DNA from: Chenopodium formosanum
Taxonomy: Eukaryota; Streptophyta; Magnoliopsida; Caryophyllales; Amaranthaceae
Length of the DNA: 64,000 bases
Direction: 5' to 3'
NCBI GenBank assembly: GCA_024500155.1
Contig: CM044874.1
Span: forward strand, 44,490,384 to 44,554,383
The number at the start of each line of letters is the position of its first letter. Within the stretch, counting starts at the first letter, position 1. The position numbers were made by a program, and so were the translations under genes. Positions 23,438 to 33,031 of this stretch are shown here, one piece after another. The notes below the pieces were generated by a model. The model did no database searches and had not been told where the DNA came from. It worked only from the letters and a program-made list of their open reading frames with translations.

Positions 23438-24087
23438 TGATTTGGGTATTTTATACCCGGCCAAGTGGCCCAATCAGAAAGTGCCACGTGTCCTCCATAT
23501 AGGTGCCATTTGGACCTATGGAATGATGACACGTGGAGGGAGGACTCTTCTCCGTCCTACGTGGACTGAAGGTCCAGCAGGGACCATTCAGGTGGCGACA
23601 CGTGTCACACCAAAAGTGCTTCAAAATCCATTGGGCACAGTGACACGTGTCACTCAGGCATTGGCCCTGGGATGGCGGCCTTCCAAGGCCCAAATCCCGA
23701 GGCGCCGCAAAACAGCGTGACCTAACTCCTAGGTCACCAGATCCTAGGAAGGCACACTTTTCAAAAGGACCCTATATATAGGGACATGATGTCATTTATC
23801 ACAACAACAACAAAAAGAGAGAGAGAGAATATACACGCAATATGAGACAATACGTCACTTACCACAGAGCTGTCGTTTTCAAAGAACACACAACACTTTA
23901 CCTGAGCTTAGAATCCAAGCAGATAACTTTACTTCCGCACGTTTTATTTCCGAACGTTTACTAACTTAATCTTCGAAGGCGGACCACCGACCATCCGGCG
24001 GTCCGTTTGCTTTGCAGGTACAGGCATCCTCAGTTGAATCCGGTTTCAGTGTTGTAACTCTCCCGAGGGACAAAAACCCCCGAAACA
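23438..24087 (+). promoter_or_regulatory. 5' LTR of element E with four G-boxes and TATA
   Basis: CACGTG occurs at 23485, 23530, 23599 and 23644 (first bases), three of them in ACACGTG contexts, all upstream of TATATATA at 23773-23780. The spacing is 45, 69 and 45 bases. G-boxes of this kind bind plant bZIP/bHLH factors. All four are kept at the same places in the 3' LTR (36311, 36356, 36425, 36470). Regulation by light or abscisic acid is inference. Confidence 0.8.
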
Positions 24088-24120
24088 TTTCGCGCCGTCT
24101 GTGGGGAGAGTACCTCTGAA
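24088..24120 (+). other. Element E primer-binding site
   Basis: TTTCGCGCCGTCTGTGGGGA directly follows the LTR. It resembles the GGCGCCGT-CTGTGGGGA primer site of Tat/Athila elements, usually assigned to tRNA-Asp, with one or two mismatches. The Gag ATG follows at 24121. Confidence 0.7.
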
Positions 24121-26454
24121 ATGGCTTCACAAGAGCTTGTACAAAATCCGGATGCCATTCGGCCTCCGAATGATGTACTGGTCCAAACGGACCATGACTC
24201 AGGTGACGACGCTGATGTCGAAACCTATGTGGATCCAAATGGATCCCTCATCTCTAAACACATCCGCAGTAAGGAACGGCGAGAGCGTCCCCATGTTCAG
24301 GCAGGACCAAGCAAAACTGCTGGCCAGCCAAAGAAGCCCTCGAGGCGGCCGTTTGATCCTTCCCAGGCGGCAGGATCAACTCCCGTCACTCGGGATGAGC
24401 TAATGTCACTTCTGAGCAGCCTCAGGGGTGAAATCAAGCAGCTCGCCTCAAAAAAGTCGCCTACTCCTAGAATGGAGCAGTCGGCCAAGAAGCCAGCCCA
24501 AGCTGGCAAACAGAGGTCGGTCAGGGACCGTCAGCCGACTCCTCATCCCGCTCCTAAGGAGAAGGCCAGGCCCCAATTTGACCTTAATCGGCTCCGTTTT
24601 CCAGAAATGGGCGCAAGAAAACCCATCCGGCACATACAGCTGGATGGTAGCAAGAAAACGTTCTCTGACGCTCGACAATACATTGAGGAGAGGAGAACCC
24701 AGCAATCAGAGTCGGCTTCAACGTCGACTTATCATGATAGTTTTCGGAATACCTCTGTGAGGTGTTCCTAGTCTGTACATGAGACCCCAGCAAGCAGCCA
24801 AAGGGTTCAGTCTGGGCCGCATGTGATTCAGTCCGCCCAGTACATGGCACAGCCATTGTACCAGGCGCCAGTTGTACCTTACATGCAACCTACCCTCTAT
24901 GGAGGACAGGCGGCAAACGACTATCAGCCGATGGACTGGCAGCTTAGGCTGCAACACCTTGGAGATCAACCCTCTGCTTTCTCCAGGGAAATAACTGAAG
25001 CCGTACAGCCGGCTAAAGTTAAAAACGTTCTGGTTGGAGCCTATGACGGGACCTCCAACCCAGAAGACCACCTGCTAGCATACACTAACCTCATGTATTT
25101 ACAAGGGTTGGATGATGCCGCATGGTGTCGTTGCTTTCCAGCCACCCTGAAGGGCATAGCCCAGCAGTAGTTTGGCAACCTGCCGGCTGGCTGCATAAAT
25201 AGCTTCAAGACGCTTGCGTTCTTGTTTGCATCAAACTTCTCTATGAACATCCCTGCCAAAAAGACAAGTCTTGACCTGGGCAATGTACAGTAGGGAGATA
25301 GAGAAGGTTTGCGATCCTACGTCAGGCGGTTCAATCTGGTCCGAATCTAGATTCATGGGCTGTCTGATGAGGTCGCCTTCACAGACTTCTTTAAGGGTCT
25401 GAAGGACGGGTCTACTTTTAAGTACGAACTCGTCCGCAAACAAATCTTTTCGCTGCAAGGAGCCTTGCGAGAGGCGGAAGCCTACATACAAGCGACCGAA
25501 CTCTGCTCCTCCAACAAGCAGTCGGACCATAAGAAGTCTGACCGACAGAAAGAGAGTCGGCCTGCTCAGCCAGCTCCTAAGCCAGAAGAGAGCAAAAAGA
25601 AAAAGCAAGGCTGGGCCATTGATAACTCTTATCAACCGGCCCAGAAGAAGAAAAAAGAGTGGAAACCGTACGTTCCAAGGTACGAATTCCACAAGGACTG
25701 CTGCTCCATCCTTTTGGAAATTAAGGATCGGCTAACTCTTGAAAAGCCAACTGCTATGAAAGGTTCCGTTGAAAATCGAAACAAGAACAAGCATTGCCTT
25801 TTCCATGAGAATGTTGGCCATGACACGAACGACTGCTTTAGTCTCAAGCGGGAGCTCGACCGTCTGGCCGACAAAGGACAGCTGAAGTCCTATGTGAAGT
25901 CCAAAGTGACTTCAAAAGCAAATCCGGGGCAGTCCAAGAAAAAGACTCCCCAGCCTGCTGTGAGTGCCGAAACTGATGAAGAACCGGTGTATACCATAGC
26001 AGGCGGATTTGCCGGTGGTGGCCCGACCATTTGGGGCACCAAGGACCATCTGAGAAAGATGGTTAATTCTGTTGAGGAGGGGGATACAGCTAGCACATCC
26101 ACCTTTCCTAAAGTTGTCATCACCGAACAGGACAGAGGCAAAGTCCGTCGGCCGCATGATGACCCTGTTGTCATTGAGTGTAAATTCGCCAACCAGCTGG
26201 TTGGCCAAATTCTGATTGACACAGGAAGTTCCTCTGACCTCATCAGCCTCAAATGCTTGTCCAATCTCAAGTACAAACCGGATAGCATGATGGAGGTCAC
26301 CCACACCTTAGTTGGGTTTGGGGGAGGACTTGTGCACCTAGTCGGACGAATCGACCTACCTGTCCGCCTGGGAAGCAGGGGAGACGGTCGGCACATGACC
26401 ATCCGTTTACTAGTGGTTGAAGAGCTCACGGCTTACAACCTCATCTTTGGCCGA
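24121..26454 (+). pseudogene. Element E gag-protease, part 1
   Basis: A single frame from ATG 24121: a charged, proline-rich N-terminal third, the Retrotrans_gag core (VLVGAYDGTSNPEDHLLAY, FFKGLKDGSTFKYELVRK), a lysine-rich stretch, a Tat-type knuckle CLFHENVGHDTNDC (25796 on), and an aspartic protease with LIDTGSSSDLI (DTG 26218-26226) ending YNLIFGR. Four in-frame TAG codons break it (24769, 25168, 25291, 25348); family comparison suggests Gln CAG at 25291 and 25348 and Trp TGG at 25168. The frame is cut after the Gly-Arg of the protease by the solo LTR and resumes in phase at 28173. Confidence 0.92.
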
Positions 26455-28167
26455 TGATGAGTGACATTTATGTCACTCTTAGGGAGTAGTTTTAGAGTCA
26501 TTTTCGTGTTTATTTTATCTTATTTTCCTTTCTTTCTCTTTAATAAAGTTTCTAGTTTATTTTGGTAATTTTGTCGTGTTTTAATTCTTTTCGTAGTTTT
26601 TAGTTTATTTTCGTATTTTATTTGCTTTTGATTTATTATATTTCGTTCTTTATTTTGATGAGTGGCATTTATGCCACTCTTTTATCCTTTTTCTCTAAGG
26701 ATTCTCCCCTCGTTTGCACTTATTTGGCCCTCTTTCTAAGCATTTTTACTTAGCTTTGCTTTCTCTTTTCTTTCTCCTTTATCCTCCCTTTTCTTAGTCT
26801 TCCCGCTTTGTTCTTATTGTGCTTTCCATGCTTATGCTTTGTAGGAACCATCGAGATTTTCAAGAGGAGGAAGCTAAGCTCAAAGGAAGCTAGAGGAAGC
26901 ATGATTCAGAAGAGGTTCGGCCGAACCTCCTGATGGTGTGGCCGAACCAAAGTGTGGCCGAACCTGCTCAGTGGTTCGGCCGAACTTCGAGGCAGGGGCA
27001 AGATGAAAATTGGCAGTTTTGCAGGAGTGGACGAACCACAGGAGTTCGACCAGACCAGGATCAGGGAGGTTCGACCGAACCTACCCATGGTTCGGCCGAA
27101 CCTACCCATAGTCCGGCCGAACCTACCCTGTAGTCCGGCCGAACCTTCCCATTTGTTCGGTCGGACCTCTCCTTTTCTCAGCTGACTCTGTACGGACTAT
27201 ATAAGTCCCTTTTTTAGAACGTTTTGGGGGAATTTGAAGAACTATCTATTCAACTCTCTAATTAGTTTGGGGGGAGCTTCTCTCTAATTAGTTTTTAAGT
27301 TAGGTTAGGATTAATCTTCTTTGGTAGAGAGAGAAAGTGAGGTTTTCTTCATTAATGAACTTGGATTTTGAAGAAGGAGCTTGTTCAATCCTTTGTAGAC
27401 CTTCATCTTCAATTAATGAGCAATTTCTTACTCTCTCTCCTCTATTTTTATTTGTTTATTTTGATTATTATTTTAGTTGTTGGTATTGCTTGTTGATCAT
27501 GTTGATTCTTGATTATTTGTTGATTAATCTTGTTATTATCATGATTAGTGAGTAATTTCCCCATTAAGGGGATGGTTGTGGTGTAGTTGGACTTTGAGCA
27601 TGTTCTAGGGTTTAGAATTGATTTATTTGTGATTAAAGTCTTTATATGCTTGATATTCTTTAATCTTCTTGCAAGTGCACATTGTTGGTTGATTAAAGGT
27701 GAATCTTTGCTAACAAGAAACGGAAGTTGACTTAGTTAAGGTTCATTACTATCGATTGTTATTTAATAGTACCTCCTAGTATATGGTTCTAATGTGGAAA
27801 CATAGAGGCTATGTTAGGAGAAGCCAATTGACCCCGGAAGGCGGCTAGATTGGATTCTTAATTTCGATATTCGAGCATGTTTAGTTCATAATTAATTCAA
27901 TTTCTATGCCTTTGTTTATGTTCAAGTGAATGTTATACCTAAACCATTTCCCTTAATGTTTTATTTCTTGTTTTAGCATTTTTAGACTTTAGTTTATTTA
28001 TCCCCTATTCCGGACTAGCTTAATTGTTGATAACATTTGGTGGTGTTTACCGTTCTCTGTGGTTCGACCCTTATGCTTGCCTTATACTCGTATTAGGTTT
28101 GTTTAGGTTGTATAAATTGTATTTGATCTAGGGATAGACAATTGACGACGCGTTTATTCCCCTGTCA
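26455..28167 (+). mobile_element. Solo LTR, 1,713 bp, Athila-like
   Basis: Begins TGATGAGTGACATT and ends CCCCTGTCA. GCCGA is duplicated at 26450-26454 and 28168-28172, and the E frame reads through once the block and one TSD are removed. No internal coding domain is present, so it is a solo LTR left by LTR-LTR recombination. A TATA box TATATAA is at 27199-27205. The tail with TCTCTGTGGTTCGACCC resembles the end of Athila-group LTRs. It is upstream of the E pol and adds foreign promoter DNA there. Confidence 0.85.
26914..27175. promoter_or_regulatory. GGTTCGGCCGAACC palindrome array upstream of the solo-LTR TATA
   Basis: The 14-base palindrome GGTTCGGCCGAACC occurs perfectly at 26914-26927 and 27089-27102, with close variants at 26973, 27068 and half sites (GTCCGGCCGAACC, GGCCGAACC) between them: about eight sites in 260 bases, ending 24 bases before TATATAA. 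It looks like a clustered dimeric-factor binding site. Open frames over it are repeats and not genes. Confidence 0.65.
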
Positions 28168-28172
28168 GCCGA

Positions 28173-28442
28173 CCCACTCTTAATGAGTGTAAGGCCGTCA
28201 TCATCCCTGCTCTCATGCTACTCAAGTATGAGAAGGATGATGGAACAGTTGGTTCCCTTAATGGGGACCAAAAGACGGCTCGAGAGTGTTATCTCTCGGA
28301 CGTCAAGCCTGCGGCCGCAGCATCCGGCCGAGGCAAGCAAATGATTGACCTCGACAATGTCGAGGAAGAACAGTCAGCCCCACCAGCCGGAAAGAAAAGA
28401 AAGACTGATCAGCTGGTGGTGGTCAAAAAAGAAAAGCAATAG
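28173..28442 (+). pseudogene. Element E gag-protease, part 2, ending in the conserved TAG
   Basis: Completes the protease after the solo LTR (PTLNECKAVIIPALMLLKYE) and adds a linker rich in Lys, Glu and Ala. It ends at TAG 28440-28442. The same linker and the same TAG exist in copy D (49675-49677). The frame after the TAG is unchanged and enters RT. The real length without insertion would be about 870 codons from the Gag start. Confidence 0.85.
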
Positions 28443-28448
28443 CAATCA
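28437..28448 (+). promoter_or_regulatory. Candidate stop-codon readthrough signal (CAA UAG CAA UCA)
   Basis: The sequence CAA-TAG-CAA-TCA fits the TMV-type leaky context UAG-CAR-YYA. It sits between protease and RT, where retroelements control the Gag:Pol ratio, and the downstream frame is the same. Copy D has AAA-TAG-CAA-TCA at the same codon. The other stops in E do not follow this context and are decay. Confidence 0.6.
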
Positions 28449-31400
28449 CTGACCGGGGAACGGTCGGATGATCTCCGTCCCCAGCCTGCTGGTGAGCCCA
28501 TTGACATCCCTCTGGACAACAGCCGTCCAGATTGGACTGTTAAGGTGGGGACGGTTGCATTTGCAAAGCTGGGTGAAAGCCTTCACCAGCTACTCAAGGA
28601 ATTCAAAGACATCTTTTCCTTTGAAGTGGAGGAGATGCCAGGCATCAGCCCGGATCTCGCTGTCCACAAACTCGCTGTGGATCCTAAAAAGAAGCCCATC
28701 CGGCAAAAGAAAAGAAACCACGGCGAAGAAAGAAGTCAGGCGACAGCTGCCGAAGTAAAAAAGCTGTTAGATGCCAAGTTCATTCGGCCGTGTAACTTCC
28801 CTGAGTGGGTAGCTAACGTTGTGTTAGTAAAAAAGCCGAATGGAACTTGGCGGATGTGTGTCGATTACACAGACCTCAACAAGGCATGTCCAAAGGATAG
28901 CTATCCACTGCCTAAGATCGACAGTCTGGTCGACTCAACGGCCGGACATGCCCTGATGAGTTTCATGGACACCTATTCAGGTTTCCATCAGATCCCCCTG
29001 TGGAAAAAAGATCAAGAAAAGACGGCATTCGTCACCGATCAGGGGTTGTTCTGTTATACGGTGATGCCGTTTGGTTTGAAGAATGCGCCTGCTACCTTCC
29101 AACGAATGATTAATACGGTCTTCATTAATCAAATCGGAAGGAACGTAGAGGCGTACATTGAAAATATGATAGTCAAATCCAAACAGTAGGCGGATCACCT
29201 TGCTGATCTCTGAGAAACATTCGCCACACTCAGGCGGCACAAGGTCATGCTTAACCCAAAAAAGTGTGTCTTTGGTGTTGAGTCTGGGAAGTTTCTCGGA
29301 TTTTTGATTGACCAAAGAGGAATAGAGGCCAACCCTGAGAAAATACAGGCGGTAATCGACATGCAGTCGCCCCGTACTGTGAAGGAAGTGCAAAAACTAA
29401 CAGGTTGTGTGGCGGCCCTGGGGAGATTCCTCAGCCGTTCAGGCGACAAGTGTCTCTACTTTTTCCAGGCAATAAAAAAGAAGACAAACTTTGAATGGGG
29501 GGATGATGCAGAGGCGGCCTTTCAAAGGCTAAAAACTCATCTGCACTCTTTGCCAAGGCTTGTCAGCCCTTTGCCTAAAGAGAAGCTCTTCATGTACTTA
29601 GCCGTCTCTGATCATGCCCTCAGTGCTGTCCTCTTAGCTGAAAGAGACGGCATCCAGCTCCCGGTGTATTTCATAAGCCATGTTTTGAGAAATGCGGAGC
29701 TTCGGTACCCCTTGGTTGAGAAATTCGGCCTTGCCCTTTACATGGCCATCAAGAAGCTTAAACCTTACTTCTTGGCGCATGCGGTAGAGGTCTATACTGA
29801 CCAACCGATCAAACGGCCACTCACAACCTTGGAGTCTTCTGGACGAATGCTCAAATGGGCAACTGAAATACAAGGATTAGAAATCACTTATGAATCAAGG
29901 AAGGCAATAAAAGGACAAGCATTCGCTGACTTTATTGTCGAAATGACAAGGCCGGTTGTTCCGGACAATACGGACCAGGTCTGGAAAGTGTATGTGGATG
30001 GGAGCTCCACTATGAACGATTGTGGTGCGGGGATTATCTGTCAGTCTCCTGAAGGAGATAAGTACAAATACGCACTACGGTTCTAGTTTCAGGTCTCTAA
30101 TAATGAGGCCGAGTATGAGGCCCTGCTAGCCGGCATCCGGTATTGCAAGACGGCAGGGGCGAAGAAGATATCCGCCTGCTTTGATTCTCAACTGGTCGTA
30201 CTCCAGGTTAATGGAACGTACGAGGCCACTCATCCGGCCATGATAAAATATTTGCAGGCGGTCAAGAGTGAAGTTGGGTCACTTGAAGAATTTCATCTAA
30301 CTCAAGTGCCCAGGTCTTCAAACAATCAGGCGGATGCCCTGTCCAAATTAGCATCATCCGCCTCCTGTGAAACGCCTCGGTCAGTCTTCTGAGAGGTCAT
30401 GGAAAAAAGAAGTATATCTGAAAAAGACCCCATTGGAATTCTTGACCGAAGCTCAACTTGGATGGACAGCATCCAGACCTATCTTGCATACGGCACGCTC
30501 CCTGACTCACTACGGGAGGCGGCTGTTCTAAAAAAACGAGCAGCTAACTTCGAGTTGCGGCAAGGAGAACTCTTCAGGGCTGGCTTTTTGAAACCCCTGT
30601 TGAAGTGTGTTACCCCTGAAAAGGGGAAGGAAGTTCTCGAAGAGTTGCATTCGGGATTCTGCGCCTCCCATATAGGCGGCAGATCCCTCGCGACCAAGGC
30701 CAGAAGGCTTTACTTCTGGCCAACTCTGGAGTCGGATGCCATGGAAATGGTGAAAAAATGTGACAAGTGCCGAAAATTTGGCAAGCTCATCCATCGTCCG
30801 GCTACAGACCTGACGGCCATCCACAGCCCAATACCCTTTGCCAAATGGGGCATGGACATTCTGGGGCCATATACAACTGCACCAGGCGGCAAGCGCTATA
30901 TATTGGTGGCTGTGGATTACTTTACCAAGTAGGTAGAGGTTGAGGCAGTCAAAAACATTAAGACTAAAGACGTCATTTCCTTTGTTTGGAGGAACATAAT
31001 CACTCGTTTCGGGGTGCCCATGTCTATGGTTTTTGACAATGGTCCTCAATTTGAGACGCCTCAACTCAAGACTTGGCTAGGAGACCAGGGGGTCTCAAGC
31101 TTCTTCGCATCAGTCGGCCGGCCGCAAGCAAACGGCCAGGTCGAAGCCTTCAACAAGTTAATCTCAGACGGGATTAAAAAGAAGATTGAGCGGGCTGGTG
31201 GCCTTTGGGCGGATGAATTACCACACGTCCTTTGGTCCATCAAAACGACTGCTAAAGGGGCAACGGGAGAAACCCCATTCCTAATGGTGTATGGTGCAGA
31301 AGCTGTTCTGCCCATTGAGCACTATGAGCCGACCCTTCGAATCATGTTGTATGATGAAGAGGCAAATTGGGAGGCCATGCGCCTAGCATTGGACTCACTT

Positions 31401-31691
31401 CCAAAGCGCAGGGGCAATGCTGCCTTGCGTCATGAGATATACCGTCTGAGAATGACTCGGGCTTACAACAAAAGAGTACACAAGCGTCCTCTCAAAGTGG
31501 GGGACTTTGTGCTACGGAAAATGGAGGCAGTCGGTAGGGCGAATGAACAGGGAAAGCTAACCCCAAATTGGGAAGGCCCCTACCGAATTTATGAGGAGGT
31601 AAGAGACGGCACCTACCGCCTGGAAGAACCAGACGGCAGGCAGCTGCCCAGAACTTGGAATGTAGACAACTTGAAAAAGTACTACTTCTAA
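28443..31691 (+). pseudogene. Element E pol: RT, RNase H, archaeal-type RNase H, integrase
   Basis: Domains in one frame: RT (MCVDYTDLN, DSYPLPKID, FMDTYSGFHQI, MPFGLKNAPATFQ); Ty3 RNase H (LAVSDHALSAVLLAERDG, YTDQPIKRPL); the second RNase H typical of Tat (YVDGSSTMN, NNEAEYEALLAGI, FDSQLVV, NNQADALSKLAS); integrase zinc domain (H...H, CDKCRKFG), core (WGMDILGPY, VFDNGPQFETP, GRPQANGQVEAFN) and C-terminus (GPYRIYEEV, NVDNLKKYYF). The RT catalytic YxDD is YIEN (29154-29165), so both Asp are gone. In-frame stops: 29187 TAG, 29211 TGA, 30084 TAG, 30390 TGA, 30930 TAG. No frameshift. The true end is TAA at 31689-31691. Confidence 0.93.
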
Positions 31692-32276
31692 GTACGAATG
31701 AAAAGACCTCAATTTTGTAAATCTCACGTATTGTTAATGAGAATATGCCTTCATTTCCCAACTTATCTTTTTATTTAAGTTTTTTAAGGGTCGCCTGTAC
31801 CAAATACAGACGGCCAATATGTTTAGAAAGCATCTGTTCCAACAGCAGACGTCCCAATCCCTCTGAAGGAGCCGATTGTTTTAGAACAGTCGTTCCTACG
31901 AAATTCATCAAGTTTACACTAACACTTGACGAATCATTAAAGAGGCCTAAGGCCAGATAAAATCATGATGAGGCCCATGGCCGGATATTAATAAACAAAA
32001 AGAGACCGAATGGTCACAGTCTGCTCCAACATGAGTATGACCGTCTGCTCCAACATGAGTCAGATAACCGGCGACGTCCATTTGGGCGAATTCGTCGAGG
32101 AGAAGCATCTCCCATTTGGGTGGCACATTGCTCTACGAATATATCAAGCGGCCCTACCGAATGCTAAGGCAGCATTCGCAGTCGTTTGTTTTAATCGAAA
32201 GTGAAATCAAAAGGACCTGAAATTTCTATCTAGCGCAGTTCAGAAATGGTCACTGTTTCATAAGTAGAGGCTAAGC

Positions 32277-32560
32277 GAGGCATAAAGCCGGATGCGCCTG
32301 TTATTGCTCAGGGGCGAAACAGGCGGAATATTTGATTAATATACGAGTTAAGTTAACAAAACACTTACTGAGGCTATTGGTCGGATGACGCCTGATCCTT
32401 GCCTATGGGGCAAGACAGGCGGACAATTATTTTTAAGGAAATTGGTTAAGTTACAAACTTAGCATTTTATCTCAAAGAGGCCTATGGCCGGAGGCGCTTG
32501 TTTTTGCTTATGGGGCAGAACAGGCGGAGGTTCGCCCTTAGCAAATTAGCTAAGTTGGAA
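32277..32560. repeat. Three degenerate ~100-bp tandem units in the E 3' region
   Basis: Units beginning GAGGC at 32277, 32370 and 32477 each continue with (C/T)CGGA-GCGCCTG-like DNA, then GCTCAGGGGCGAAACAGGCGG or its variants (TATGGGGCAAGACAGGCGG, TATGGGGCAGAACAGGCGG), then a TTAAGTTA-type stretch. Unit length varies from 93 to 107 bases. Confidence 0.7.
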
Positions 32561-32613
32561 ATTTGAGTTAGTTCGAGCCAATGGCCGAATGAACACTTTA
32601 TGTTTGCCAATTC

Positions 32614-32750
32614 TGGATGGACGTCTGCCGCGTGGTTTGGGGCAATCACCATAGTGATTGATTGACTTAGAAACCATGCATACTCTTCTAAGTATCAAAA
32701 ATTTCTAAGCCAATCAATCCAATAAACCGAAACCACTCGACATCCGTCCA
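32614..32750. repeat. Conserved palindrome between convergent pol and antisense gene (E)
   Basis: Left arm 32614-32673 and right arm 32702-32750 are complementary with interruptions. The outer stem is TGGA-GGA-GTC, the middle GTGGTTT, the inner GATTGATTG-CTTAGAAA, with a loop of about 28 bases. A small nested hairpin AATCAC-GTGATT lies in the left arm. Copy D has the same structure at 45521-45655. Because pol and the antisense gene converge here, it may end transcription or process both RNAs. Confidence 0.65.
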
Positions 32751-33031
32751 GGGGCAAGAACATTCGCATGATATACAGGTTATTATACTTAGCCAAAAAC
32801 ATGCAATGAAAAATTCAAAATGCAAAGGACAACTATATGGATAACTTCAGTCAAATGGTCGAATGATTCAAATTAACCAGATGATTGGTTAAGATTGTTA
32901 TCTGGCAAAGCCAGAAAGATTGTCAAATTACCCGACCCCTCGGTCGGTAAAGATACAAATACTCGGCACGCAGGCCGGAAAAGAAAAGTACATGGCCATT
33001 CGGCCGCAGAACAGCATAAAAGCTTAAGTGA

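Larger units (their letters stand above)
31692..33031 (+). other. Element E region between pol and antisense gene
   Basis: No open frame of substance. It holds a degenerate repeat family built on GAGGCC-ATGGCCGG anchors (31941 to about 32580), with the clearest units starting at 32277, 32370 and 32477, and the palindrome at 32614-32750. Tat elements are known for variable, repeat-bearing 3' regions. The sense pol message and the antisense gene message both end in this region. Confidence 0.7.

Noticed and set aside
26906..27185. Frames over the GGTTCGGCCGAACC array on both strands
   Set aside because: Repeated palindromes give Gly/Arg/Pro-rich frames by composition; the location is an LTR promoter.
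14260..31691. Integrated pararetrovirus (caulimovirus-like)
   Set aside because: All RT-bearing elements here have LTRs, integrase and TSDs, and no movement or coat protein of that family is seen.
24121..31691. Stop-codon reassignment to explain the many in-frame TAG codons of E
   Set aside because: TGA and TAA stops also occur, ancestral Gln, Trp and Arg codons are evident, and the other elements show the same decay; only the 28440 TAG has a special context.
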